DNA of 56,651 nt, from the NCBI GenBank assembly GCA_034505795.1, contig JAPDQM010000012.1, positions 1-56,651 of the forward strand. Reading direction: 5' to 3'. The notes below the pieces were generated by a model. The model was not told where the DNA came from and did no database searches. It worked only from the letters and a program-made list of their open reading frames with translations. Below, one piece after another: positions 43,189-53,744 of the stretch (positions are counted from its first letter, which is position 1; every line of letters begins with the position of its first letter). The DNA is from Thermofontimicrobium_A sp034505795 (GTDB taxonomy: Bacteria; Zhuqueibacterota; Zhuqueibacteria; Thermofontimicrobiales; Thermofontimicrobiaceae). Position numbers and translations under genes: made by a program.

Positions 43189-43934
43189 TTATTTAGGCTG
43201 CTTTTGCTGCGCTTCTCCAGTCATCGGCACAAATCGCACGGGCAAAATCGATTTTTTCGTTACCGCACCGTCAGCTTTTTTTTCAATCAATATCAATTCC
43301 TGCTCCAAATTACCCACGGGTATGATTAATCTCCCGCCGGCCTTCAATTGATCCACCAATGGCTGCGGAATATGATCTGGCGCAGCGGTTACGATTATCG
43401 CATCGAATGGTGCTTTTTCCACCAGTCCGCGATAGCCATCTCCAATTATGACATGAATATTTTTATATCCCATTTTCTGGAGCAGTTCACTGGATCGTCG
43501 TCCCAATATAGGAACGATCTCGATGGTGTACACCTCTTTTGCAATTTCTGCCAGAATCGCCGCCTGGTAACCTGAGCCAGTGCCAATTTCTAATACTCGC
43601 TCATTTCCCTTTAATTTCAGTGCCTCAGTCATAAACGCAACGATATAAGGCTGTGAGATGGTTTGACCCTCGCCAATGGGCAAAGGCGAATCGATGTATG
43701 CCTGCGTCATCAGATAGTTGGGTACAAACAGATGCCGCGGCACCTTTCTCATGGCGTTGAGCACCAGCGTATCGCGGACGCCCCGCTCCGCGATTTGTTG
43801 TTGCACCATTTGATAGCGCTGCGCTGTAAAACGATCGGGCGCAGATTGGCTTTCCTGCCAACGTTGAGCAGCATCATTGTTTGAGCGGCAATATGTCAGC
43901 ACAATAAAGATGAACATCAGGCGGAATATTTTAA

Positions 43935-43938
<4 letters not shown>
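43189..43938 (-). CDS. pcm: Protein-L-isoaspartate O-methyltransferase with export signal
   Basis: Methylates isoaspartyl residues to start repair of damaged proteins, using SAM. The 249-aa product shows the family motifs: RVLEIGTGSGYQAAILAEIA (SAM site, near residue 112), PLPIGEGQTISQPYIVAFM, and FDAIIVTAAPDHIPQPLVDQ. Unlike the cytoplasmic enzyme, it starts with a hydrophobic segment and a cysteine (LMFIFIVLTYCRSNND), suggesting a lipoprotein or periplasmic location. Periplasmic action would need a SAM source, which is odd. It overlaps the histone-deacetylase-like gene by 4 nt. Confidence 0.85.
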
Positions 43939-44912
<974 letters not shown>

Positions 44913-45866
44913 AATTCACTCGCATTTGGTTAACGGTAGCATGACTTTTGCGGATCGGCTCAGGTAAGCGAAATCCGCGACAGGTGGTTAACACCCAATG
45001 AATTGCTTCTTCCAGCGTTATTTTAAAACCCGGGGAAATATACAGCGGCTTCACATGGTTGCGCGTTCGAACAACTGCGCCAATACCTCGCCCCTGAAAC
45101 ATCAGCTTGGTCCAATGCCCAGCGGTCGGCAACGGCAGTTCATAATTCCCCACCAAAACACTTTTGGCACAACCGATGGCAGGTCGGTCGAGCAACAAAC
45201 CCAGATGCGATGCAATTCCCAGCCCTCGGGGATGTGCTATGCCCTGGCCATCGAAAATAATCAAATCTGGCACTTGAGAGATTTTCTCGAATGCCAGGAT
45301 TAGTGCCGGAGCTTCCCGAAAGGTGAGGTAACCTGGCACATAAGGAAAATTTATGTTAGCCATAGCTGTTTGTTGTTCTACCACAGTCATGGCAGGAAAG
45401 GCGAACACCGTTACCGCAGCAAAACAGCACCCTCCTTCACGGCTATAGGCGACATCTGCGCCAGCGATCCAATGGGGTGATGCTAACAATGGTTGCAGAA
45501 CGATCTTCGGTTGCAGTGCAAGTTGAATATCTTTGGCTTGATCGAGGGTGACATTCCAGGGGTGGATTTTTTTTACTTTCATCATGAAAGTGCTTTGCCT
45601 AAACTGAACAATTGCCATTCAGCAGTATCTTTGGCAATCTCAGTATGGTGTTGCTCCTATCCGATTGCAGAGAGCATCGAGCAATTTACATTTCGATGTC
45701 ATTTCTGCCCTGCCAGTTGGCAGTTAGAAATCTGCGAATTGAATCGTTGCCCAGGAGCCAAATTCTTATCCTCTAGCTGGCCAATCAAGATGACCATCCA
45801 AATGCAAGGTACAATATGCTCCCAGCAATATTTCACAACATAAAGCGATGATTGGATGTTGCAAAT

Positions 45867-46742
45867 TTAAATCAATCGGCTAATCACTGCATACAATATG
45901 ATCAACAAAACGGCGCCGATAGAAATTCTAAAATTCCTTTTCACCCGTTTGTCCAGCAACTCCAACAGTCGGCCATTTTCCTCATCATAGGTCTTCAGCA
46001 AATTCTCAAAGCTGGAGAGTTGACTTTCATGTTTCTCAATAAAATTTTTGATCGCCAGGGACTGTTTTTTGAATAGATCGGTCAGCTTCTTGATGGCATC
46101 TCGTGGGACAATTTCACAATCTGTGACATTCGCGAGATCGACCTCTTTTAATTCTGCAAATGACTGATTCTCATCCGCCTGATTCGCAGGCGCGACGAGT
46201 ACCGGTACCTGGGTTTCGATGCTGCGTTGCGATTGGAATTCGCGTGAGAAATTTTCAAAGCGGTCATTCATTTCGTGAATCGCTTTTGAAACTCGCTCGC
46301 CCAGCAACCGGATGCCGGTGATCAGTTCTTCGCGCAATTTTTCCGGCGAGAATTGTGAAAACAATCGCACCTGCTCTTCCAAATTTTTGAGAGCAGTAAC
46401 TTGTGCCTGAAAGTCAGACGGAGTGATCGGCAATGGCGCTGCATTTGGCTCTGATCCTGCGGCTGCCTCGTCTGCGCTGGGCCGCGCCATCGCTTCGCGC
46501 AACTGAGTCTCGAATTTCTGCTGCAGCTCTTGATATAGCGCTTTCAGCTCCTGTAAATTTTGCGTTAGCATCTCTTCCAGGTGCTGTATCTGATGATTCT
46601 GCGCCGTCTGTACCGCCTGAAATTCATCCTGCGTTCGCTGGAATTTCTCCTTTAGTTCATCCAGTTGCAAATGAATATCCGCCGAAAATTTTATAACTTC
46701 ATTATCCAGATCGATCACCTCTTCACCCAATCTATGATTCAT
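45867..46742 (-). CDS. Coiled-coil protein with C-terminal membrane anchor
   Basis: A 291-aa protein not recognised. Long coiled coils cover about residues 15-85 (DIHLQLDELKEKFQRTQDEF) and 110-170 (VTALKNLEEQVRLF, ELITGIRLLGERVSKAIHEM), then 205-265 (DAIKKLTDLFKKQSLAIKNF). It ends in one membrane segment, ISIGAVLLIILYAVISRLI, so it is a tail-anchored cytoplasmic coiled coil. ATG 46742 follows AAGG; the in-frame ATG at 46769 is less well supported. Its nearest neighbours on the same strand are ribA and nfi, neither closely spaced. Function unknown; a structural or division-associated role is a guess. Confidence 0.7.
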   Translation of the reverse strand: MNHRLGEEVIDLDNEVIKFSADIHLQLDELKEKFQRTQDEFQAVQTAQNHQIQHLEEMLTQNLQELKALYQELQQKFETQLREAMARPSADEAAAGSEPNAAPLPITPSDFQAQVTALKNLEEQVRLFSQFSPEKLREELITGIRLLGERVSKAIHEMNDRFENFSREFQSQRSIETQVPVLVAPANQADENQSFAELKEVDLANVTDCEIVPRDAIKKLTDLFKKQSLAIKNFIEKHESQLSSFENLLKTYDEENGRLLELLDKRVKRNFRISIGAVLLIILYAVISRLI

Positions 46743-47186
46743 CGGAACACCTTCCCTTTTCCCATCCATCAGATCCGTTCAAACTGAAGCCAGACCATCA
46801 TCGCCACAGCCAAAACAACTATTATGGTCAGAACGATTCACTATCTAAAGATACAATTAAGAACCTGAATTTGCGTTTAAATTCTTTTCATCGGATACCA
46901 ATAAAATGGCTAAACGCTTCAGCACATGGACGTTAAGGTTCTAACAATGGCCAATCGACCATTGCTTTTCCATGATACTGCTAAGCCATTTTTCTGCCGA
47001 ATCCGGTCTTAATTCGACCAAAAAATGTACTAAAAAAAAAGTTCTTTGTCAAATCATTTTTTTGGGCGACAATGACGCGGAGAGGTATTTATCGCACTTG
47101 GAGCGATTGGATGTAAAAATTGGGCAACATTTGCAGGTGTTGATTAACAAAATGGTAATTTGAAAACCGTGCGGATATCGGTCTCC
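46743..47186. other. Intergenic region without a recognised gene
   Basis: About 440 nt between ribA and the coiled-coil gene. A small hairpin CAATGG-N8-CCATTG lies near 46946-46966. No tRNA, promoter pair or repeat could be supported. Confidence 0.55.
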
Positions 47187-47936
47187 TCAATCAAGCCAAT
47201 GGCCGGCTTTCTTCTTCTTGGTTTTCAGATAGTCGACATTAAAAGGATTCGCCGGCATGACAATCGGCTCCCGACGCACAATTGGAATTCCATTCTCCTC
47301 CAGACCGGTTATTTTTTGGGGATTGTTGGTATACAGGACAATGGATTGCACCTGGAGCAATCGCAACATGGCTGCGGCAATTTCATAGGTGCGAAGGTCA
47401 TCCCGAAAGCCCAGGGCCTCATTGGCCTCCACAGTATCCAATCCTTGCTCCTGCAAATGATAAGCACGGATTTTGTTGGCCAGACCAATCCCGCGACCTT
47501 CCTGTTTCAAGTACAATAATACGGCCCGATCCTGTTGCCCAAATGTTTTCAATGCCTGTTCCAACTGATCCCGGCAATCACAACGCAACGACCCAAAAAT
47601 ATCCCCGGTCTGGCACTGCGAATGCACCCGTACTGGCACCTCCGTAGCATTCACCAGGTCCCCGCGTGTGATGGCTAGATGTTCTTCAGCATCTCTGCTG
47701 TTCTCAAAAATGGCGATGTCGAACTCGCCAAATCGTGTCGGCAAGTGTGCCCGCGAAACCAGCGCCACACAAACGCTATCATCAGCGCAATAGCCACCTT
47801 TGGCGTGGCAATAATAACGAGGTGAAATCAGTTTCCCCTCTTTCTCCAATTGTTTGATCAATTCATTTCGCTTTCCAACAAAGCGACAGGCCCGACTTAG
47901 TTTTACGTCCGCTTCTTTCACCAAAGATTTCTCCAT
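47187..47936 (-). CDS. ribA: GTP cyclohydrolase II with N-terminal cysteine-rich extension
   Basis: First step of riboflavin synthesis: opens GTP to 2,5-diamino-6-ribosylamino-pyrimidinone phosphate. The 249-aa protein has LPTRFGEFDIAIFENSRD (near residue 66), the zinc Cys set VHSQCQTGDIFGSLRCDC, YLKQEGRGIGLANKIRAYHL and the closing TNNPQKITGLEENGI. It lacks the RibB (DHBP synthase) domain. Unusually, about 60 residues precede the core and contain CHAKGGYCADDSVC, a possible metal site. The ATG has no clear ribosome binding site; a TTAGTC-A-GACTAA palindrome (47953-47965) lies just upstream and may be regulatory. No other rib gene is near. Confidence 0.92.
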   Translation of the reverse strand: MEKSLVKEADVKLSRACRFVGKRNELIKQLEKEGKLISPRYYCHAKGGYCADDSVCVALVSRAHLPTRFGEFDIAIFENSRDAEEHLAITRGDLVNATEVPVRVHSQCQTGDIFGSLRCDCRDQLEQALKTFGQQDRAVLLYLKQEGRGIGLANKIRAYHLQEQGLDTVEANEALGFRDDLRTYEIAAAMLRLLQVQSIVLYTNNPQKITGLEENGIPIVRREPIVMPANPFNVDYLKTKKKKAGHWLD

Positions 47937-47975
47937 ATTTTTTTAATACTACTTAGTCAGACTAATCTGGGGCGC

Positions 47976-48067
47976 GTCATTCCGAACGAAACAAAGCCAA
48001 ATGAGGAATCTATATATTTTAAGATTATTCGGTTTGAAAAAAAATTGCTCATGTCGCTCGAAATGAC
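47976..48067. repeat. 92-bp REP-like palindromic element
   Basis: Ends GTCATTCCGA (47976-47985) and TCGAAATGAC (48058-48067) are inverted with one mismatch. The interior carries AACGAA, GAGGAATC and TTTGAAAAAAAAATTG-like tracts typical of dispersed GTCATTTCGAGCGA/GAGGAATCT elements found between genes in many FCB genomes. It lies between ribA and mutS2, both on the minus strand. Confidence 0.65.
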
Positions 48068-48118
48068 CCTGTATTTGCTGATCGATTTTAATAATCTGAT
48101 TAAGCAGTATGAATTATG

Positions 48119-50500
48119 CTATTGCAATTCCACTACAGTCATCCCGGTATCGCCCATATTCCAGCGGGCAAACCCCTTGCTTTTGACGCGCCGATGTTGT
48201 TCTAAATATTCATGGATCGCCTTTTTCAGCGCGCCGGTACCTTTGCCATGAATAATATAAATCTGCTCCCATCCCGAAAGGATTGCCTCATCCAGGAACT
48301 TATCCACTACTTTTACAGCCTCCTCGACTCGCAGTCCGCGTACATCAATTTCATTACTATGACGCTTTTCATAATTCAATTGAATCGTGGTAGCCACCGT
48401 CTTTTTGGGCGTCGTGCTGGTTGTCAGTTCTTCCAGGGGCACTTTTACTTTCATATCATCAGTTTGCACCAGCACCCGCTTTTCAGCATCAGGTGCTGAG
48501 AGCACCGTACCATGCACGCGGTAGGTCGGCCAATAGACCTCCTGCCCAATTTCTACCTGATCCAACGTTTCCGATGTCTCTTCATCGGGCACCACGCGAC
48601 GCTGACTGGCCAGACGCGCCTCGGCCTCGTCAAGCGCGACCTGTTGTTGCCGCAATTGCTCCTGGGCCGCTTTGATCGCTTCACGGCTGGCCTGCTGCTC
48701 ACGAATATCCCGAATCACTTGCTCCACGGTTTTCTTCGCTTGCCGCAGCAATTGTTGGGACTCGTCGATGGCTTGTTGTTTCCATTTTCGCTCTTCGCTT
48801 TTCAATTCCTCGTATTTTTGACGGTACAGCTTCATCAAACCATCCAATTGACTTTGCTTAATCGAAAGCTCATTGGTCAACTTGCGATAGTTCTGGCTCC
48901 GATTCTCCAGGTCTTCCAGTAGCGCCTCAAAACGGTTCTTCTTGCTGCCCACCAGTTCCTGCGTCCGCCCAATGATGGTTTCAGGAATGCCCCAGCGCCG
49001 GGCGATTTCGGAGGCATAACTCGAGCCCGGAATCCCCAATTGGAAATGATAGGTGGGTTGCAACGTCTCCCGATCAAATTCCATGGAGCCATTCTCCACG
49101 CCTGGCGTTTCGTGCGCGAACACCTTTAACGCCCCCAGGTGTGTGGATACAACTGTAATGCAACCAATAGCAGTAAGTCTTTCCAGGATGGCAATGGCCA
49201 GTGCGGCCCCCTCATCGGGGTCGGTCCCAGCGCCGATCTCATCGATCAACACCAAATCGTCCAACGCCGCTTGCTCCAGTATCTCACGCAATTGAGCCAC
49301 ATGCGAAGAGAAGGTAGACAGATCATTTTCAATCGATTGCTGATCACCAATAGCAGCAAAAATCTGCCGAAAGATAGCTACATCCGAACTGGCATCTGCC
49401 GGAATATGCAGGCCGCAGGCGGTCATCAAACATAACAATCCAACGGTTTTCAGCGCTACCGTTTTGCCTCCGGCATTAGGTCCGCTAATCACAAGCGTTC
49501 GAAACTTATCGCCGATCTGCAAGGTGAACGGGATCACTGGCCGGCCGTTATGCCGTAACATCAGCAATGGATGTTTGCCCTGAATAATTTCCAGCCGGCG
49601 CTCGGAATTGATAGCCGGCTCATTGCCTTGCATCGCTTGCGATAGCCGTGCCTTGGCATATATAAAATCCAACTGCCCCAGGCCTCGCATGGTCGACTCC
49701 AATTCTGGTAGCTGATGGCGAATGAGGTCTGTCAACCCCCTCAGAATTGCTTCGATTTCACGACGTTCCTCCATTCGCAAGGCTCGGATCTGATTGTTCC
49801 ATTCCAGCGTAGCCAGCGGCTCCATAAACAAGGTTGAGCCGGTTGCGGATTGATCATGAATGACTCCAGGAACCTTATTGCGAAACTCATCCTTGACCAT
49901 GAGCACCAGCCGGCCATCTCGCATCGCAATCACATGATCCTGCAAATAGCCCTTGCGTGACAGTTCCGCCGACATCTGCTCCATCTTCTTCCGAATCTGC
50001 TGTTCAGTGGCCGCAATACTGCGACGAATGCGATGGAGATTGGAACTGGCGTGGTCGAAAATCTCATAAGTGGCCGAATCAATGCAGCGGCTGACCTCTT
50101 TTTCAATGGCTTTAAATGAAACAATCTGCCGGGCGATTTGCGCCAGGTGGGGATATTTTTCCTGCCGGTTGGAAAAATAGAAATGGATCTTGCGAGCCAC
50201 CTCTAATGTCCTTAGCACGCGAGCAAACTCTTCGGGCAACAGAAAGCTCCCCTGAACCTGAGCTTTTTTCAATGCTGGTGTAATATCTTCCAACCCTGGC
50301 AATGGAAACGGGTCGTCAAAGTCGAGGATGCTCTTCAATTCCGTCACTGCGGCTAATTTTTGTTTGATTTCATTCAAATCGGCAAGCGGTTTCAATTGCA
50401 GGACCAGTTCTTGACCCAGGGAGGAAATTGTCAAGTGGCTCAATTGCTCCAGAATTTTATCAAATTCTAATGTCGAAAAAATAGCCGTGTTCAATATCAA
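48119..50500 (-). CDS. mutS2: MutS2-type endonuclease/recombination-suppressing or ribosome-rescue protein
   Basis: MutS2 proteins restrain homologous recombination and, in some bacteria, split collided ribosomes. The 793-aa product has the MutS-type ATPase: Walker A ISGPNAGGKTVALKTVGLL (near 340), Walker B LVLIDEIGAGTDPDEG (near 415) and STHLGALKVFA. A coiled coil (about 520-640, Glu/Gln rich) follows, and it ends with a Smr endonuclease domain (DVRGLRVEEAVKVVDKFLDE, YIIHGKGTGALKKAIHEYL). No mismatch-recognition domain. The frame starts with TTG (50500). Nine nt after the cvpA stop, so cotranscribed with cvpA. Confidence 0.95.
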   Translation of the reverse strand: MILNTAIFSTLEFDKILEQLSHLTISSLGQELVLQLKPLADLNEIKQKLAAVTELKSILDFDDPFPLPGLEDITPALKKAQVQGSFLLPEEFARVLRTLEVARKIHFYFSNRQEKYPHLAQIARQIVSFKAIEKEVSRCIDSATYEIFDHASSNLHRIRRSIAATEQQIRKKMEQMSAELSRKGYLQDHVIAMRDGRLVLMVKDEFRNKVPGVIHDQSATGSTLFMEPLATLEWNNQIRALRMEERREIEAILRGLTDLIRHQLPELESTMRGLGQLDFIYAKARLSQAMQGNEPAINSERRLEIIQGKHPLLMLRHNGRPVIPFTLQIGDKFRTLVISGPNAGGKTVALKTVGLLCLMTACGLHIPADASSDVAIFRQIFAAIGDQQSIENDLSTFSSHVAQLREILEQAALDDLVLIDEIGAGTDPDEGAALAIAILERLTAIGCITVVSTHLGALKVFAHETPGVENGSMEFDRETLQPTYHFQLGIPGSSYASEIARRWGIPETIIGRTQELVGSKKNRFEALLEDLENRSQNYRKLTNELSIKQSQLDGLMKLYRQKYEELKSEERKWKQQAIDESQQLLRQAKKTVEQVIRDIREQQASREAIKAAQEQLRQQQVALDEAEARLASQRRVVPDEETSETLDQVEIGQEVYWPTYRVHGTVLSAPDAEKRVLVQTDDMKVKVPLEELTTSTTPKKTVATTIQLNYEKRHSNEIDVRGLRVEEAVKVVDKFLDEAILSGWEQIYIIHGKGTGALKKAIHEYLEQHRRVKSKGFARWNMGDTGMTVVELQ

Positions 50501-50509
50501 CTACCATAA

Positions 50510-51115
50510 TTATTTCGGTCGATAAAAATCGATTAGATCATCAGCCGCCCCCCGGCTTTCGGCCGTATAACCTGAAAAACTCTCGTCCAATTCTTGATAG
50601 AATGGCTTATAGCTATCCGGGATAAAGAGTTTGGCTATGCTGTAAACCAGGGGCAACACATTCCGCATTGGATTGAACAATTCGGATTGGCGAATGTCGT
50701 TTCGAATAAACGATGAAAAAGTAGCCAGCGAAAGCAGCGCCGTCATCAGGCTGACCACCACAGCCCCTTTGACAAACCCCAGTGCAATGCCAGCGAAACG
50801 ATCCAGCTCCCCCAGCGTCATGGAAAATTTGACCGCGGTGATGAATTTGGTCGAAAGATATCTGAAACCGAGGACCACACCGGTGAAAATAAGAATAAAT
50901 GAAAGGATCGCGATCAACACGGGCGATGTCTTCACCGCGCCGTAAATTAGCAGCGAAAGATCGGACATAAACCGGGTGGCCATCACCAATCCCAGTATGA
51001 TGCCAATGGCGCGCGTGCTCTCGGGCAAAAAGCCATTCTTATAGCCTTTATACATAAAAAAGCACATGACGGCTATGATCAATAAATCAATATATGCAAT
51101 CGCAGCCTGCACCAT
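50510..51115 (-). CDS. CvpA-family membrane protein
   Basis: A 201-aa protein with the CvpA/colicin V production fold: about four membrane segments (IAYIDLLIIAVMCFFMYKG, STRAIGIILGLVMATRFM, PVLIAILSFILIFTGVVLGF, RFAGIALGFVKGAVVVSLM). G-Y-K-N-G-F-L near residue 25 and LDRFAGIALGFVKG near 108 match the family. In some species it affects envelope integrity. The C-terminal tail is polar. It lies upstream of mutS2, a recurring cvpA-mutS2 association. ATG with AAGGGAAT just before it. Confidence 0.9.
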   Translation of the reverse strand: MVQAAIAYIDLLIIAVMCFFMYKGYKNGFLPESTRAIGIILGLVMATRFMSDLSLLIYGAVKTSPVLIAILSFILIFTGVVLGFRYLSTKFITAVKFSMTLGELDRFAGIALGFVKGAVVVSLMTALLSLATFSSFIRNDIRQSELFNPMRNVLPLVYSIAKLFIPDSYKPFYQELDESFSGYTAESRGAADDLIDFYRPK

Positions 51116-51216
51116 ATTCCCTTTTTAACCACTCCTCTAATAAAAAAGCGAATAAAGCACCTTCGACCTTATCCACTTTTTCAACATCATCCGTTTTTGA
51201 TTTCTTTTAGCCAACA

Positions 51217-51660
51217 TCAGGCCAATTTCGAGCGTACCATTTCCTGAACTTTTTTACCGTCAGCACGGCCCTTTAACGCTTTCATCACCTCAGCCATCAC
51301 TCGGCCCATATCTTTCATGCTCGTGGCACCAATGCTGGCAATGACTTCCGCGACCTTTTGCTCGACTTCGGCGTCTGACAGTTGCGCAGGCAAATACTGC
51401 TGAATGATGGCCAGTTCCTGTTTCTCTCGCTCGGCCAGATCCAGTCGATTGCCCGCCTCAAAAGCTTCGATAGATTCCTTGCGCTTCTTAGCCGCATTTA
51501 GCAGCACAGCAACTTCATCATCAGGCGTCAACTCCTTTCCTGAATCAATTTTGGCATTTTTCAACTGCGAAAGCAATAATCGCAGCGTGCTTAGCCGGAC
51601 TTTGTCCTGGGCTTTCATCGCTTGCTTCATGTCTTCTGTTATTTGCTGCAAAATTGACAT
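51217..51660 (-). CDS. GatB/YqeY domain-containing protein
   Basis: Small (147 aa) YqeY-type protein with the tRNA-binding helical domain of GatB: LQQITEDMKQAMKAQDKVRL, STLRLLLSQLKNAKIDSGKE, RKESIEAFEAGNRLDLAERE, QYLPAQLSDAEVEQKVAEVI and GRADGKKVQEMVRSKL. The role is unclear; it occurs widely beside rpsU. GGAGGATAAGAC precedes the ATG. Between rpsU and cvpA on the same strand, a familiar rpsU-yqeY neighbourhood. Confidence 0.93.
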   Translation of the reverse strand: MSILQQITEDMKQAMKAQDKVRLSTLRLLLSQLKNAKIDSGKELTPDDEVAVLLNAAKKRKESIEAFEAGNRLDLAEREKQELAIIQQYLPAQLSDAEVEQKVAEVIASIGATSMKDMGRVMAEVMKALKGRADGKKVQEMVRSKLA

Positions 51661-51775
51661 GTCTTATCCTCCACCATTGAACGTTTACTGCCCTCGATAT
51701 GATTCAGGAAAGGATTTTCGCCAGGCGTTTCGCCATTCCACCACTTCCCATTATTGCCGAATTGCTACGGGAACT

Positions 51776-51973
51776 TTACATATTTTCCATCATCTGCAGC
51801 TTGCGCATTTTGCGTTTGGCGGCGTTCAACTTTCGTTTCCGTCGCTCGCTTGGTTTCTCGAAGTGCTGATGTTTCTTGATTTCGGACATCAAGCCAGCCT
51901 TCTCACAAGCTTTGGTAAATCGGCGGAAAGCTTTTTCAAAATTTTCATTCTCTCGCACCTTAACGCTGGGCAT
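51776..51973 (-). CDS. rpsU: Ribosomal protein S21
   Basis: Small-subunit protein bS21, which helps expose the 3' end of 16S rRNA for Shine-Dalgarno pairing. The 65-aa product begins MPSVKVRENENFEKAFRRF and has the basic C-terminal part PSERRKRKLNAAKRKMRKLQ. GAGGAGGTTTGG lies 8 nt before the ATG, a very strong site. First gene of the rpsU-yqeY-cvpA-mutS2 run. Normal length for the family. Confidence 0.96.
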   Translation of the reverse strand: MPSVKVRENENFEKAFRRFTKACEKAGLMSEIKKHQHFEKPSERRKRKLNAAKRKMRKLQMMENM

Positions 51974-52836
51974 TCAATCCAAACCTCCTCTCGTCATGAT
52001 TTTTGAGGTAAATTAAATTACCGCAAATATAAAAAATCAAATGCATAAAATCAAGCTATTTTTGTGCTTTTTTCTGGTTGCAGGCAATTTCAACCGTTGC
52101 GGTTACATAACTGCAAAAATGACGCTCATTCAACGTGTCTAAAATCGCGAGCAGTCATATCTGCAGCTACCGTGTCGGCTTTGGCATCTTTGCCGAGTCA
52201 TCGTGATCATTGCCTGATGGGACTGTTGAAATTGCTGAGTGACACATAGTTAAAAGAAAATTCGAATATATTTCATTTAAAATGTCGCTCCAACACCACA
52301 ACATCGTATCACCTGAGCAATCCATTCAACTTAGCATCCAGCTATCAATAGAGAAATCCTGGGCGAGACCAAGCCAGATTTGCTTTGTGGCCGTATTCGC
52401 CTCAGCCCATAATTTAGCTCTTTTCCGAACAATTGATCCTCTTTCCCACATCAAAATTAACCTGGTTTTAGCATTAAAAAGAGCCAGCTTCGCACTCTGA
52501 AAATTCCGAGAATTAATGTCTTCGTCAGTATAATTATTCAGATTGATGATGAGGCGGATAAAAACGTGCGAGAATGACCATTCTGAGACTGGTCCCGATC
52601 AAAGCGGCAAAACTATGCTCAAGGACAGTGCGTTTGTGGCAGCAGATTATCCTTCGATAATGATGATCAGCCATCGACGAGAGCAGAGGATTTAGCGAAG
52701 GCCATTCCAGCATGCTATGCCGCCAGGCGAATCCCCTAATCATTGGCCTGTGGACAGTCAATTTCGCCAATCAGCATATTCATAGCAATACCATAAGGTC
52801 GATCATTGCGACCGTTTGATAACTTAAGGAGATGAC
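51974..52836. other. Long intergenic region without a recognised gene
   Basis: About 860 nt between divergent rpsU and a secreted-protein gene. Both strands contain only short frames without ribosome binding sites. A small GGTCG-ATCATTG-CGACC hairpin (about 52798-52814) precedes the plus-strand gene. No tRNA, T-run terminator or consensus promoter was recognised, although promoters for both flanking genes must be here. Confidence 0.55.
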
Positions 52837-53637
52837 ATGTTCCGACGTCTGTTCGCCATGCTAATCACGATACAGATTTCGACCGCCGCGTTGGTAGGGC
52901 AAACCAGCAACGCCCTGCCCGAACGGGAAAAGGTGTTGATTGTTCCACCGGGGCAAAGTCGCACCTTTATGTTTACCAATAAACTGGGGCTGTTCTATTA
53001 TGGCGAAACCAGTCAGCCCAATATCTCTGCTTTTCATGGCTTGAGCTACCTGACTCGCAAATATCTGGATGATTATTTCATTGAAATTGCTGGCGAGGAA
53101 CTGCGCCGGGATAAAGCCGAAGTGCATCTGCTGGGTAACAAAATAATTCGCTATTTTTCAAATCCCGAATTGGAAGAGGAAATTGCTATCGTCGATTCAT
53201 TACCGGTGATGATGATTAAAATACGTTCCAAGCAAAAAGCACCCACCACGATTGGTGCGCGCATCGCAGAGGGAACTCTGGCCGATTATACAATCGAATG
53301 GTCCGCCGCTGATAAAATGTTGCAGATTTCCAGGAAGCATCAATTGGTGCGCAATGACGATAAAAATTATCCCGCCTGGCTCGGCATCTATGCTTACCCT
53401 GACGGCGAGTATATCCCGGCCGAAATTGACACGGCACCGGCGAAAAGTCAATCTTCTCGCAACAAAAGCTTTTGTCCCGGGGAAATTAATGTCTATCTCG
53501 AAAGTGAGGTCCTTATTCTATTCATCATCGGCGAAAGCAAGAGCGATCTGCTGAAGATACGGAATCGGATGCTGAAAAATCTGAAGATCGAACTGAAAAA
53601 GCCCAACTCCCAGATCGAGGGCGTGCGGCAGGCATAG
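52837..53637 (+). CDS. Secreted protein of unknown function
   Basis: The 266-aa product has a clear signal peptide (FRRLFAMLITIQISTAALVG, cut near residue 22). The middle part, ISAFHGLSYLTRKYLDDYFI and VHLLGNKIIRYFSNPELEEE, loosely recalls the N-terminal sandwich domain of glycogen-debranching-like amylo-alpha-1,6-glucosidases, but the catalytic toroid is absent, so it would be a stand-alone domain. AAGGAGATGAC gives a strong ribosome binding site. Single gene convergent with the isomerase-like gene. Function not claimed. Confidence 0.7.
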   Translation: MFRRLFAMLITIQISTAALVGQTSNALPEREKVLIVPPGQSRTFMFTNKLGLFYYGETSQPNISAFHGLSYLTRKYLDDYFIEIAGEELRRDKAEVHLLGNKIIRYFSNPELEEEIAIVDSLPVMMIKIRSKQKAPTTIGARIAEGTLADYTIEWSAADKMLQISRKHQLVRNDDKNYPAWLGIYAYPDGEYIPAEIDTAPAKSQSSRNKSFCPGEINVYLESEVLILFIIGESKSDLLKIRNRMLKNLKIELKKPNSQIEGVRQA

Positions 53638-53744
53638 CCAGCGGCTTTATTCGCTGCCGATTCCACCCAATGTTTCGGCAGTTCGCGGCCGGTGTTGGTC
53701 GCTCCGAAACACCATCGATGACAAAAGAATTCAAGCCGCTGCAG

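Noticed and set aside
52064..52500. Plus-strand frames of 61 and 72 codons in the rpsU upstream region
   Set aside because: No ribosome binding sites and composition unlike neighbouring genes.
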